A stretch of DNA of 62,530 bases from TMED69 sp036130055 (GCA_036130055.1 JAYYOR010000042.1:1-62530), one strand, 5' to 3'; counted from the first letter of the stretch, positions 9,051 to 18,159 are shown. The notes: generated from the sequence alone by a model not told the origin. Program-made: numbers and translations.

Positions 9051-9662
9051 CTAAATTTTATTATTGTTTTTCTCTCCTATTTTTTGTTCAGTGCCTCTCT
9101 TTAATCTGATTATATTATCTTTGTGTTTTATTATAATGACTAATACAATAATAGAAAATATCGAACTAATCACAACTGATTGTTTATCATAAAAAATGAT
9201 TGGTACTGAAAATAAAACACTAATGATTGCAGACAAAGAGGAATATCTCGTTATTTTCGCTAGTATGAGCCAAGACAAACAAAAAATAATGCTGGACAAG
9301 GGACTTATACCGGCGGAAACTCCAATGAAAACAGCAACACCTTTGCCTCCTTTAAAATTATAAAAAATAGGATAGATATGACCACATACTGAGGCTAAGC
9401 AGATTAGGCCTAGAACAACTTCGGTCATCATGAAATATTTGCCAATAAGGACTGCGATGTAACCTTTTGAAAAATCGCCAATTAAGGTAATCGCAGCAGG
9501 TAATTTACCGGCATATCGTAAAATGTTAGTCGCTCCGGCATTCCCAGATCCTTTTTTTCTAGGGTCATCAAATTTTAAGATCTTTGCAATTGTAATTGAG
9601 CTGGAGAAAGAACCCATCAGGTAACTTGTAACAATTAAAAGCGCCGGAAAAAAATAATGCAT
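9051..9662 (-). CDS. plsY: Glycerol-3-phosphate acyltransferase PlsY
   Basis: Integral inner-membrane enzyme that acylates glycerol-3-phosphate from acyl-phosphate, the first step of phospholipid synthesis. The 203-residue protein has about five hydrophobic segments and the three family motifs: GSFSSSI at the start, KGSGNAGATNILR near residue 37, and FKGGKGVAVFIG near residue 104. The polar, lysine-rich tail is typical. It faces tsaD and is divergent from folB. It acts with PlsX, which is not in this window. Confidence 0.95.
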   Translation of the reverse strand: MHYFFPALLIVTSYLMGSFSSSITIAKILKFDDPRKKGSGNAGATNILRYAGKLPAAITLIGDFSKGYIAVLIGKYFMMTEVVLGLICLASVCGHIYPIFYNFKGGKGVAVFIGVSAGISPLSSIIFCLSWLILAKITRYSSLSAIISVLFSVPIIFYDKQSVVISSIFSIIVLVIIIKHKDNIIRLKRGTEQKIGEKNNNKI

Positions 9663-9696
9663 TTTTTGTTTTTAACTCATGTACAATCCAAATAAG

Positions 9697-9702
9697 TATA
9701 AT
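9697..9702 (+). promoter_or_regulatory. Candidate -10 box of the folB promoter
   Basis: A perfect TATAAT lies 28 bases before the folB ATG. The -35 region is weak: only TAACTC or TTTAAC at rough spacing. Plausible but not strong. Confidence 0.35.
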
Positions 9703-9730
9703 AATAAATTTTGTTTAGTAAGTCAGTGAT

Positions 9731-10084
9731 ATGGATATTATTCATCTAAAGAATATTAAAGTTAACACAAAAATTGGTGTCTGGGCATGGGAGAAAGTTG
9801 TTAGTCAAAATATTACTATCGATATGGAATTTGCTATCGATACGAGCATCTCATCGAAGACAGACAAACTTTCCGATACGAAGGATTACAGTCAGATTGT
9901 TTCTCAGATTGAATGCTATATTCAAGCGAGTGATCTAAAACTTTTGGAATCTCTAGCGGTAAACCTAACTAACAAATTAAAAGAAGAGTTCTCTTTGCAA
10001 TGGGTCAGATTAAAAATTAATAAAATCGGAATTATTCCAAACGTTTCAGAAATTGGAATCACTGTCGAGAGGGGGCAGACTTGA
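9731..10084 (+). CDS. folB: Dihydroneopterin aldolase FolB
   Basis: Converts 7,8-dihydroneopterin to 6-hydroxymethyl-dihydropterin and glycolaldehyde in folate synthesis. The 117-residue protein shows the tunnelling fold pattern: MDIIHLKNIKVNTKIGVWAWEK at the start (the Gly-Val-x-x-x-E region binds pterin), DTKDYSQIVSQI near residue 55, and LESLAVNLTNKL near residue 80 with the conserved active-site Glu. The C-terminal IGITVERG strand is also usual. The stop codon overlaps the start of the folK-like gene (TTGA), indicating coupled translation. Confidence 0.93.
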   Translation: MDIIHLKNIKVNTKIGVWAWEKVVSQNITIDMEFAIDTSISSKTDKLSDTKDYSQIVSQIECYIQASDLKLLESLAVNLTNKLKEEFSLQWVRLKINKIGIIPNVSEIGITVERGQT

Positions 10085-10599
10085 ATTTAGGTCATTTTTA
10101 TGCAGTTTTGTTACTTGGAAGTAATTTTCAGCGAGCTAAGAATTTTAAAAAAGGTCTTTTATTACTAGAAGGTAGTTATAAAATTTTAGCACGGTCGCAC
10201 CTTTATAAATCAGACGATATCTTGCAGAAAGGAAAATTTTATTGGAACTTAGGAGTTCTGATTGAATTACAAGAAATCAGTTTGCTGAAAAACGATATGT
10301 TAAAAATCGAAAAAGAGTGCCAAAGAAAAAAGGGAAATCTGAAAAAGATTATTACTATTGATATTGATGTTGTTTTAGTCTATAAAAGTTCTTGTCCTGC
10401 AGGCAAGTATAAGCTCATCATGAAAAATATTGAAGACTCTTTATATTCATCGTTAATCTTAGAAGAAATAGTACCAAAAAGCCTAATGTCTGATATCTTT
10501 CCTGAACAAAAATCAAGCGTAAGTTTAATTATCAAAAAAAGAAATTTAAATTTTATGCCGATAACTGAAATATTTAGCCCTTATGACAAAATTTCTTAG
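10081..10599 (+). CDS. Degenerate FolK-like protein (HPPK family)
   Basis: Resembles hydroxymethyl-dihydropterin pyrophosphokinase: LLLGSNFQRAKNF at the N-terminus and IDIDVVLVY near residue 95, the latter matching the magnesium-binding DLDIMLF segment of E. coli FolK. However, by eye the Arg just before that segment (R92 in E. coli) is Ile, and the conserved PHYDM loop with its His is replaced by IMKNIED. Weak HPPK activity or another role is likely. The start is TTG, overlapping the folB stop by four bases; the C-terminus overlaps the following lipoprotein gene by 17 bases. A FolK-type gene in this place after folB is also seen in Pseudomonas. Confidence 0.7.
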   Translation: MNLGHFYAVLLLGSNFQRAKNFKKGLLLLEGSYKILARSHLYKSDDILQKGKFYWNLGVLIELQEISLLKNDMLKIEKECQRKKGNLKKIITIDIDVVLVYKSSCPAGKYKLIMKNIEDSLYSSLILEEIVPKSLMSDIFPEQKSSVSLIIKKRNLNFMPITEIFSPYDKIS

Positions 10600-11035
10600 A
10601 AAACTAATATCATTGATTTTGGTTGTAAACTTAATGAGTTGCTCCTCTTTTGAGGAGCAGAGTCCAGAAAGAACAGATAGAAATTCACGGATATCCTCTT
10701 TGGAAGCAACTATAAAAACCTTCTCAAACTCCGTCAAGTTTGCTTATTATGATGAAGTATTTCGCTTTCAACAGTTGCCAGGGGGAAACAGAATCGATTA
10801 TCAAGTTAATCAATTAACCGGTTATAGGGTGGTTGACTACAAAAATTTATCGAAGCTGTTGTCAGATGACGGAATAAATGCTCGAGTTGTTTCTGAGCTA
10901 AAATATTATCATATCGATGATGGCAAACTTAAACAGATACTGTTTGAACAAAGTTGGTGGTATAACCCGATAAGAAATAAATGGTTTTTAAAAACTCCAT
11001 TTCCCCTATTTGACGAAAATAACCTCAAAAATTAA
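10583..11035 (+). CDS. Predicted lipoprotein of unknown function
   Basis: The 150-residue protein begins with a lipoprotein signal: basic MTKFLRK, hydrophobic LISLILVVN, then lipobox LMSC with Cys20 as the modified residue. SSFEE after the Cys has no Asp at +2, so sorting to the outer membrane is likely. The mature part is small and aromatic-rich (YYDEVFRFQQL, FEQSWWYNPIRNKWFLKTPFP), without a family I recognise. The gene overlaps the folK-like gene by 17 bases upstream and its 3' end overlaps the convergent SDR gene by 11 bases. Confidence 0.7.
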   Translation: MTKFLRKLISLILVVNLMSCSSFEEQSPERTDRNSRISSLEATIKTFSNSVKFAYYDEVFRFQQLPGGNRIDYQVNQLTGYRVVDYKNLSKLLSDDGINARVVSELKYYHIDDGKLKQILFEQSWWYNPIRNKWFLKTPFPLFDENNLKN

Positions 11036-11765
11036 TAGACCGCCCACCATCGACATTAAGTATCTGGCCTGTAATATAGTTTGAAGTCGCTAAAAATAGA
11101 ACTGTATCTGCAATATTTTCAGGGTGACCGATTGCACGAAGCGGAGTTTTCAAGATTGCTTCGTCTCGTATGTCCGCGGATTCATTTTCTGCCCAAACGA
11201 TAGCCCCAGGAGCGACCCCATTTACTCTAATTTCTGGAGCAAGCTCTAAGGCCAAAGATTTTGTCAGTGAATTTACTCCCGATTTTGATATTGAATAAAT
11301 TGGATATCCTTTACGAGGTATGTCGGCATTAATATCTGAGATGTTAATTATACAGCCATTATTATTTTTTAGTAGGTTTTTAAATTTAACAGAAAGGAAA
11401 TATAAAGATCTTAGATTGATGGTTAGTATTGAGTCCCACGTGTCTACTGAGGAGTTAAGTTGGTTCTCATAAAAGACTGAAGCGTTATTGACTAATAAGT
11501 CTACCCTTTGAGATTTTTCAGTAAATTTTTTAAATAAACAATCAGCGGCATTCTTGCTTTCAAGATTTTGCTGAATGCAAAATGCTGATTTTTGCCGCCT
11601 TTCATTGAACTTTTTAACTAGTTTTTCAGCTTTATCTGAGGAGTTATTATAGTGTACACAAATGTCGTATTTATTTTTGTGCAATGTTTCTGCTATACAT
11701 TTGCCCACTCTAATGGCGGAGCCGGTTACCAGGGCAACCTTGTTTTTACCTGTCGGAAAATTCAT
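11025..11765 (-). CDS. Short-chain dehydrogenase, pteridine reductase-like
   Basis: NAD(P)H-dependent oxidoreductase of the SDR family, 246 aa. VALVTGSAIRVGKCIAETL at residues 10-28 is the nucleotide-binding site; the variant GSAIRVG in place of GxxxGxG is what pteridine reductases (PTR1, FolM) show. NNAS follows near residue 91, the catalytic Tyr-x-x-x-Lys is YSISK near 154, and the end is VDGGRSINF. Reduction of dihydropterins or dihydrofolate is a reasonable guess, strengthened by folB and a FolK-like gene next door, but substrate assignment is inference. Confidence 0.75.
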   Translation of the reverse strand: MNFPTGKNKVALVTGSAIRVGKCIAETLHKNKYDICVHYNNSSDKAEKLVKKFNERRQKSAFCIQQNLESKNAADCLFKKFTEKSQRVDLLVNNASVFYENQLNSSVDTWDSILTINLRSLYFLSVKFKNLLKNNNGCIINISDINADIPRKGYPIYSISKSGVNSLTKSLALELAPEIRVNGVAPGAIVWAENESADIRDEAILKTPLRAIGHPENIADTVLFLATSNYITGQILNVDGGRSINF

Positions 11766-11829
11766 AATAATTCATGCTCGGTATCGTTAGAGAAGACCAT
11801 TTTATGAAGCTTAATTAGTTTAATCAAAT

Positions 11830-12942
11830 ATGAAAAATTTAAATAGTGAAAATTCGAGAATAAAATTTATAAAACAAGAGATTACGAGGGAAATTTTAGA
11901 ACAAGAAGATGGAGTGCTCTCTTTTGATAGATTTATGGAAATAGCGCTATATCTTCCCGAATACGGTTACTATGAAAAGAAAGGTGATATTTTTGGAAAG
12001 AATGGGGATTTTGTAACGGCTTCTGAGATAGGCAATTTATTTGGAGCTACCTTAGCAAATGAGCTCGTAAATGTCTTAAATCAGATCGGGGGTGGATTTT
12101 ATGATTTTGGTGCTGGTACAGGGCGTCTCTCTAAAACTATCCTAGAACGACTAAATAAATGCAAATTAGATTTTGAGCCAAAATTCTATCTTATCGAAAG
12201 ATCTGAGAATCTCGTTAAAGTGCAAAAAAATCAACTCAGAAGTTTCAGTAATATTACATGGCATAATTGTATTGAAACCGTTGAATTAAATGGGTTTCTT
12301 ATTGCTAATGAATTGTTTGACGCGATGCCGGCCAAATGCTTTGTAAAGAATGATGGACAGGTCTCTGAATACGGCGTTGGTATAAAAGGAAATGAGTTTT
12401 CTTGGATGTTAAAAAAGTCTCCTGTACCAGTATATCTAGAAGAGCGATTGGAACAAAAAAATGATGGTTTTAGAACTGAATATATTAGCGCCGCATACTC
12501 TTGGCTTGATACGATTTATAAGCAGTCTAACCAGATTGTACTATTGATATTGGATTACGGTTCGTTACAAGATGAGTTTTATCACGATAATAAATCTGAC
12601 GGGACAATTAAATGTCATTACAAACACCACCTCACTTATGATCCTCTAATTGATCCTGGACTTAAAGACATTACGGTGTCTGTTGATTTTTCATTATTAG
12701 CAGATCAAGCTACCGACATTGGTTTTGATATTTTGGGTTTCTCTTCATTAGAAAAACTCTTGACTAATTTAGGTATCATGGCAGTTTTTGAACAAGAAAT
12801 AAAAGAATTATCGCAAGCCAACTTCAAAATTTCCCACGAGGCAAAACAGCTTTTGATGCCAAACGAAATGGGGTACTCAATCAAAGCAATGGCATTAGCT
12901 AAGGATTTTGATGGAACCCTTTTAGGATTTAAAGAGAGATAA
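11830..12942 (+). CDS. MidA-family class I SAM-dependent methyltransferase
   Basis: Homologue of MidA/NDUFAF7, an arginine methyltransferase family acting on a complex I subunit in mitochondria; the bacterial target is not known. The 370 residues carry the family-defining N-terminus (FDRFMEIALYLPEYGYYEKK), GDFVTASEIGNLFG near residue 60, the SAM motif DFGAGTGRLSKTIL near 94, and ANELFDAMPAKCF near 158, plus DYGS near 240. Divergent from the SDR gene and 24 bases ahead of uppP. An NDUFA9-like gene nearby is also a complex-I-related family, but this link is speculative. Confidence 0.85.
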   Translation: MKNLNSENSRIKFIKQEITREILEQEDGVLSFDRFMEIALYLPEYGYYEKKGDIFGKNGDFVTASEIGNLFGATLANELVNVLNQIGGGFYDFGAGTGRLSKTILERLNKCKLDFEPKFYLIERSENLVKVQKNQLRSFSNITWHNCIETVELNGFLIANELFDAMPAKCFVKNDGQVSEYGVGIKGNEFSWMLKKSPVPVYLEERLEQKNDGFRTEYISAAYSWLDTIYKQSNQIVLLILDYGSLQDEFYHDNKSDGTIKCHYKHHLTYDPLIDPGLKDITVSVDFSLLADQATDIGFDILGFSSLEKLLTNLGIMAVFEQEIKELSQANFKISHEAKQLLMPNEMGYSIKAMALAKDFDGTLLGFKER

Positions 12943-12966
12943 TACGTTGTATAAGGATGATGAGTT

Positions 12967-13758
12967 ATGGAAACAGTGCAGCTTATAATTTTGTCAGTTA
13001 CCCAAGGAATAACAGAGTTTATTCCTGTATCCTCGTCAGCACATCTAATTTTGGTATCCCAAATATTTAATTGGGATGACCAAGGCATTTTTATTGATAC
13101 AACAGCACATCTCGGCTCACTCTCGGCTTTTGCTTCATTTATTTTTTGTGATAAGTTTCGAGGTAATAAGGATAAAAATTTTTTTTTTGAAGATAGAAAT
13201 ATTGTTGATTATGTTTTTGTTAAAAAGATCATTTTAGCGACTATGCCTGCTTTAGTGCTAGGGTATTTGTTTAGAGATGTGATTGTTCAGGATGCTAGAA
13301 ACCCTACTGTAATTGGCTTGGCAACCATTATTTTTGCTCTGATAATGTTGGCAGCCGATCACCGAAGAGGTTCTCGGAAGGTTTGCGACTTAAGCTATAA
13401 AGAGGTGATTTTGATAGGATTAGTTCAAAGTTTAGCTTTGATTCCAGGAGTCTCACGGTCTGGTGCTACTCTAGCTGCTGCTTTATTTTTAGGTTTGTCG
13501 AGGGTTGAGGGTTTAAAATTTGCAGTAATTCTTTCGGTTCCAATAATTATTTTTGCTTCTTTTTCAGAGTTTAGATTATTGCTTTTTGGTGTGCCAAAAG
13601 TTGATTTGTTCGATTTAATTTTTGTCTTTTTTGGTTCGATGTTAAGTTCGTTTCTTTGTTTGTTGCTATTATTCAAATTTATTAATCGTATAGGACTTCT
13701 TCCGTTTGTAATATACAGATTAGTCTTAGGAGCCTTAATTTTGATTTTTTTAACTTAG
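12967..13758 (+). CDS. uppP: Undecaprenyl-diphosphatase UppP (BacA)
   Basis: Inner-membrane phosphatase recycling the lipid carrier of peptidoglycan and polysaccharide synthesis. The two active-site regions are intact: TQGITEFIPVSSSAHLIL near residues 13-30 with Glu and Ser residues, and IPGVSRSGATLAAALFLGLSR near 159-179 with the essential Arg. 263 residues with about eight membrane segments, close to the E. coli length of 273. The last four bases overlap the convergent cca gene. Confidence 0.96.
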   Translation: METVQLIILSVTQGITEFIPVSSSAHLILVSQIFNWDDQGIFIDTTAHLGSLSAFASFIFCDKFRGNKDKNFFFEDRNIVDYVFVKKIILATMPALVLGYLFRDVIVQDARNPTVIGLATIIFALIMLAADHRRGSRKVCDLSYKEVILIGLVQSLALIPGVSRSGATLAAALFLGLSRVEGLKFAVILSVPIIIFASFSEFRLLLFGVPKVDLFDLIFVFFGSMLSSFLCLLLLFKFINRIGLLPFVIYRLVLGALILIFLT

Positions 13759-14918
13759 TTTTGTCGATTATGAAAAAAAAGTTCCCGCGCCTGGTCAATC
13801 GCTTCCCTTCTTTTTTGGTCTATAATTAACTGAATTTGGTGGCTCTTCGTAGATTCGACACTGTTATTTTTCAAAAACTTCTTGATAGAAACTGGATTGT
13901 CGACTATATACTCCAGGAAACGAAGGCTTTGATTTTCTTTATTGTCATTCCCTCTAGTCGGAATAATCGCTCTCAAGCTAACAAGAATCTGCTTAAATCG
14001 AGTAACTCTTCTGAAAGCATCTGTCTTTTTTAATAACTCGAGTGTCGAATGACTACTAGAATTTGATGCATTGACAATTATCTGCCAGTGTTCTGTCGCA
14101 ATGGCCACTTGTTCCTGAATGAGCTTTGAGAATTTGAGTCTCTTAACAAGTTTTAGAAAATCAAATATCTCTTTATTTTTTTTTAAAGTAGAAATGTAAA
14201 CTGCTAGGAGAATCAGATAGTCGCGTTCCGACGGGTTTTTTATTCTCTTGAATTGTTTATAAATCACACTTCTAGGATTTATTAGTTCTATATGATTACA
14301 TTCAGAGAATACTTGAGATAGAGCGCCACAATCGTGTAAGGTCGCGAAAAATCTGTAAGGGGCTGGGGCTTGTAGCGATAACATGAATTCTCGCTGGATC
14401 CGCTCGTTCGATAATGATGCTAATTCGCCACTTTGAACTATGATTGATAACAAAGCCATAGTTTCAGGTGCTATCGAGAACATTAGTTTGGCAGAAAATC
14501 GAGCAGCTCTTAGAACCCTGAGAGGATCTTCTACAAAAGCCACCGTGACATGTCGAAGTAATTTCTTTTTTAAGTCTTCGATCCCATTAAAAGGATCTAT
14601 TAACTTTCCGTTTTGGTCAATTGCGATTGCATTTACGGTAAAATCACGTCGCGCCAGGTCTTCTTGTAAAGTAATTTTCGAGTGAAAAAATGTTTCGAAG
14701 CCTGAGTGCCCTTCTCCCTGTTTTTTTTCTGTTCTGGCTAGCGCGTATTCTTCCTTGGTTTCCGGATGAAGGAAAACTGGAAAAGCACGTCCTACTTTTT
14801 TAAAACCTTTCGTTAGTAGTTCTTGCTGGTTTGCTCCTACTACTACCCAGTCTCTATCCTTTGGCTCGATTCCCAGAAGAAGATCCCTTACTGCTCCGCC
14901 AACTTGGTAAATCTTCAT
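13755..14918 (-). CDS. cca: CCA-adding tRNA nucleotidyltransferase
   Basis: Adds or repairs the 3' CCA of tRNAs. Class II enzyme: the head domain reads MKIYQVGGAVRDLLLGIEPKDRDWVVVG, with the catalytic Asp pair in DRDW, then RRDFTVNAIAID near residue 94 and EDPLRVLRAARFSAKL near 132. The E. coli protein has an HD phosphohydrolase domain in its second half (HTLMTL...LCHDLGKG); here I see no HD motif, so this is likely the short form without phosphatase activity. The single tRNA in this window already encodes CCA. The gene is followed, two bases on, by the epimerase-like gene's stop in the same strand order. Confidence 0.93.
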   Translation of the reverse strand: MKIYQVGGAVRDLLLGIEPKDRDWVVVGANQQELLTKGFKKVGRAFPVFLHPETKEEYALARTEKKQGEGHSGFETFFHSKITLQEDLARRDFTVNAIAIDQNGKLIDPFNGIEDLKKKLLRHVTVAFVEDPLRVLRAARFSAKLMFSIAPETMALLSIIVQSGELASLSNERIQREFMLSLQAPAPYRFFATLHDCGALSQVFSECNHIELINPRSVIYKQFKRIKNPSERDYLILLAVYISTLKKNKEIFDFLKLVKRLKFSKLIQEQVAIATEHWQIIVNASNSSSHSTLELLKKTDAFRRVTRFKQILVSLRAIIPTRGNDNKENQSLRFLEYIVDNPVSIKKFLKNNSVESTKSHQIQLIIDQKRREAIDQARELFFHNRQN

Positions 14919-14920
14919 TT

Positions 14921-15883
14921 CTATCTTCCTGAGCTGTTCCTATAATGCGCAAAGCGATCCTTATATGTTTTGTTAGATAGGTACTTGGGAACAACCTCAT
15001 TCATCGCTGTTGGTTTGACTCCTAGGTCTCGTAAGCCAGGAAGCTTATCGCAGACAGAATTATTCTTCAGGGATCTTAAATTGTCTCGAGAGAAAGGTTT
15101 GCCTGGAATATGCTCTAAAAATTCTGCTTGGACAGACGAAAAAAAACTATTTAGTGGAATTATGCGGTCTTTAATTTCCAAAATATTACAGATATATCTA
15201 ATGATGTCGACTAATTGAAGAACGTCGGGCCCCCCCACTTCGTAGACTGGTTCACGGTATTTTGGTTCCTCGATTACTGCGATGATTGCACTGACTAGAT
15301 CGTCTACAAAAATTGGTTGAAGCAAGCTGTTTGGGCAAGCCAGAGGAATTCGACCCTTAAATATTTTTATTAAACTTGCGAATTTATTAATAAATTTATC
15401 GTTAGGTCCAAAAACTACTGACGGTCTAATAACAGACGCCCTTTGATTCATATTTAATTTTGAGGAAATTAAGTTCTCGGCATCACCTTTTGTTTTTTGA
15501 TAGTTTGATTTTGAATTTGAATCTGCACCGATCGAGCTGATTTGAATGAAGTGTCCTATCTTATTTGTTTTGCTAGTTTGAATCGCTCTATTAGTTAACT
15601 CGGTATGCGCATACGTAAAACCACGGCCATCATCTTTTTTTTCATTTAGAATACCGATCAAGTTAATTAGAATATCACATCCTCTATAAAACGAGTCAAT
15701 TTCTTCTTGTTTATTAAGATCTATTTCGTTTACTGTAGTATTTGGTAAGACCCACAAGTGACGTCCATGATTAGTTTTCCTTGTGGATATACGTATTGTA
15801 TGCCCTCGTTTTACTAAAGTATTTGATAGAACGCTACCGATAAAACCAGTTCCACCTAATAATCCGATATTTAGTTTCTTCAT
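14921..15883 (-). CDS. NAD(P)-binding epimerase-like protein (atypical SDR, NDUFA9-like)
   Basis: The N-terminal GLLGGTGFIGSVLSNTLVKRGH is an extended/atypical SDR Rossmann motif, and the layout (VIRPSVVFGPND near 155, PIFVDDLVSAI near 187, YEVGGPDV near 213) matches the NDUFA9/complex I 39-kDa group of bacterial proteins. The YxxxK active site is not typical (NYQKTKGD), so binding rather than catalysis is possible. I start at ATG 15883, where ATGA overlaps the stop of the transglycosylase gene, instead of the TTG three codons earlier. Function in bacteria is not established. Confidence 0.75.
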   Translation of the reverse strand: MKKLNIGLLGGTGFIGSVLSNTLVKRGHTIRISTRKTNHGRHLWVLPNTTVNEIDLNKQEEIDSFYRGCDILINLIGILNEKKDDGRGFTYAHTELTNRAIQTSKTNKIGHFIQISSIGADSNSKSNYQKTKGDAENLISSKLNMNQRASVIRPSVVFGPNDKFINKFASLIKIFKGRIPLACPNSLLQPIFVDDLVSAIIAVIEEPKYREPVYEVGGPDVLQLVDIIRYICNILEIKDRIIPLNSFFSSVQAEFLEHIPGKPFSRDNLRSLKNNSVCDKLPGLRDLGVKPTAMNEVVPKYLSNKTYKDRFAHYRNSSGR

Positions 15884-18159
15884 AATTGACAAACCTTTTT
15901 ATTGTTCGATTTGGTTATTGGGATACTCTTTAATACATTACTTAATTTATTAGATTTCCCTGTTTGTTGCCACTCATAAATTAAAGAGTAAAGTAAGGTC
16001 CTTCTAACATATCTTCTGGTTTCGGTAATAGGAATGATGTCTATCCAAAGGACTGGGTCTCCGCAGTATCGTCTTTGCCATTTTAATACTCTATGAGGAC
16101 CAGCATTGTAACCGGCCGTTGCCATTGCAAAATTTCCGTTGAATTGATTATATAGATCTTCTAAGTAAGAACTTCCTAGAAAGATGTTTTTTTCTGCGTT
16201 ATATAGGTCAGACTTTCTTCTGTAGACAAAGCCATGCTTCCTTGCGGTTAATTTTGCGGTGCTTGGAATGAGTTGCATTAAACCGCGAGCATTTGCTGGT
16301 GATCGCGCGAACCTATCAAAAGCACTCTCTGCTCGAATAATAGCTAAAATTTGATGTTCTGATAGCCGATGTTGCCTTTTTATACGGATGTTATTTACTC
16401 TTATGGGTTGACCTATTTTCAATTTATTAATGTTTTTAATTCTGTTATTTTTTTTTAAAAAATTTATTGATGTATCGAACCTTTTTGCTATGCCAGATAA
16501 AGTATCTCCGCGCCTAACTTTATAGACCTTCAGATCGATTGGGGAGGTTCTCTTATTGAATGATGGAATGTTAAGTATCTGTCCTGGTCTAAGTAAATCT
16601 CCCTTTATGTTGTTATTGTTGGCGATAATTTTTACAGAAACATTAAGTTTTTTTGAAATCTTCCATAACGAGTCTCCAGTTTTTACTCTATACGTGTTTT
16701 TTGGCTTTAAATAATTACTTATTGTGTCTTTATAGAGGATTGGAAACCTTAATTTAAGGTCATGCATTTCCGAACTTTTCCCGATGGCAAAAATAGCGCC
16801 CTTTGGCCATCCCCAAGAATCAGCTAAAAGTGCGGCCGCATGAAGCTTAGTGTTGTCAAACTTTTTTATGCTGTACAGAAATTCTCTTTTAGCATCAAGC
16901 TCCCTACCCGCTGTGAATAATTTGTCGGCAAGATCAAGGTTGGTAGTCAGTATAATTTTTCGATAAGTTTGATTATCAAATATAATCTTTTTATTATTGA
17001 AACTATAAGGTTGACTTAATTGGTCTGCAGCTAAAAATCCGTAATAATCCCTTCTTTCGGCAAGTTGTCGGAATATCTTTGTTGCATCATTATGATACCC
17101 TGCTTTACTGGCTGCATATGCTCTCCAGTAGAGCCAACGGGATGAAGGAATTTCTGATTTTGGCCTTTGTAATGTCCATTTTAAAAGTTTATCCCAACTT
17201 TTGTGAATAATAGCTTGTTGGATTTGGAGTCGCTGAATTCGTGAATCAATTTGGCTGTCATCTAAAGCATCTAACAATGTAATAGATTTTGGGTCTCTTT
17301 TATACGAAGCTATAAGGGCAGATTGTAATTTTAGTCTTTGGATTTGTTTTGGATTTAGCGCTAGCTTTTTGGTTACAGTAGCCTGAAGAAGTAGACCTTT
17401 TTCCAGGTTTCTATTCATTGCTCTTTGAGTGAGTTTTACTAGAATATCCGCATCAAATGAATTCTTTATCGTAGTCTTACTTTGAATATATCTTTCTGGT
17501 TTCTGATAGTATTTTCTTATGATTTTGATAGCCCTTACCATTTCGATGTTTTCGCTTTTATTTGCTAGATATCTAGCTAATTTAAAATTCTTTTTGTCTA
17601 ACGCTTTTGAAATCCTTTCCCAATAGTCCTCAGTTGATATTAAGTTGTTTTTATACAGATAATTGAATGGATAATCGCAAACCCGGGGCAACGATTTACC
17701 GACCGACCAAGTATCGATAATTTTCTTAAAAGGAACCGACATTGGTTCGATTTTAATTTTTGATTGGAAATATTTGCACTTATATTCGAGCCCATCAATC
17801 GGTTTAGACTCATAGGTTGTTATGAATTCCCTATATTTTTTTCGCTGAAACAGTTTATTTAACCATTGTTTTCTGAAAAGGTCTTGAAATACTGAATCTT
17901 CTTTTCTTGCAAGAAAAATTTTTGGATGATCCTTCGATACCAAATAAGGTCGACGCTGTATTAATTTATATGTTAGGTAAATATGATAAGGACTCCCCTT
18001 CAGTTGTTCGATAGAATTTTTAGCGGCCTGATATTTACCAGATTGAATCAATTCCAGCGATTTTTTGAACAAAAATAGTTCCTTATCGCCTGACATGCTA
18101 TCTAAAGATATTATGCAAAAGATTGAAAGTGTGGAAAACTTTATCAAAAATTTAATCAT
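15880..18159 (-). CDS. Soluble lytic murein transglycosylase with two internal LysM domains
   Basis: Periplasmic enzyme cutting peptidoglycan glycan strands with formation of 1,6-anhydro ends. A signal peptide (MIKFLIKFSTLSIFCIISL) is followed by a long helical-repeat region like the U/L superhelix of Slt70, to about residue 485. Then come LysM 1 (YRVKTGDSLWKISKKLN, about 488-535) and LysM 2 (YKVRRGDTLSGIAKRFD, about 543-588), and the SLT catalytic domain from about 598, with AIIRAESAF (catalytic Glu about 609), ARGLMQLIPSTA, and TAGYNAGPHRV. E. coli Slt70 passes straight from the superhelix to the catalytic domain. 759 aa. Coupled by ATGA to the epimerase-like gene. Confidence 0.9.
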   Translation of the reverse strand: MIKFLIKFSTLSIFCIISLDSMSGDKELFLFKKSLELIQSGKYQAAKNSIEQLKGSPYHIYLTYKLIQRRPYLVSKDHPKIFLARKEDSVFQDLFRKQWLNKLFQRKKYREFITTYESKPIDGLEYKCKYFQSKIKIEPMSVPFKKIIDTWSVGKSLPRVCDYPFNYLYKNNLISTEDYWERISKALDKKNFKLARYLANKSENIEMVRAIKIIRKYYQKPERYIQSKTTIKNSFDADILVKLTQRAMNRNLEKGLLLQATVTKKLALNPKQIQRLKLQSALIASYKRDPKSITLLDALDDSQIDSRIQRLQIQQAIIHKSWDKLLKWTLQRPKSEIPSSRWLYWRAYAASKAGYHNDATKIFRQLAERRDYYGFLAADQLSQPYSFNNKKIIFDNQTYRKIILTTNLDLADKLFTAGRELDAKREFLYSIKKFDNTKLHAAALLADSWGWPKGAIFAIGKSSEMHDLKLRFPILYKDTISNYLKPKNTYRVKTGDSLWKISKKLNVSVKIIANNNNIKGDLLRPGQILNIPSFNKRTSPIDLKVYKVRRGDTLSGIAKRFDTSINFLKKNNRIKNINKLKIGQPIRVNNIRIKRQHRLSEHQILAIIRAESAFDRFARSPANARGLMQLIPSTAKLTARKHGFVYRRKSDLYNAEKNIFLGSSYLEDLYNQFNGNFAMATAGYNAGPHRVLKWQRRYCGDPVLWIDIIPITETRRYVRRTLLYSLIYEWQQTGKSNKLSNVLKSIPITKSNNKKVCQL

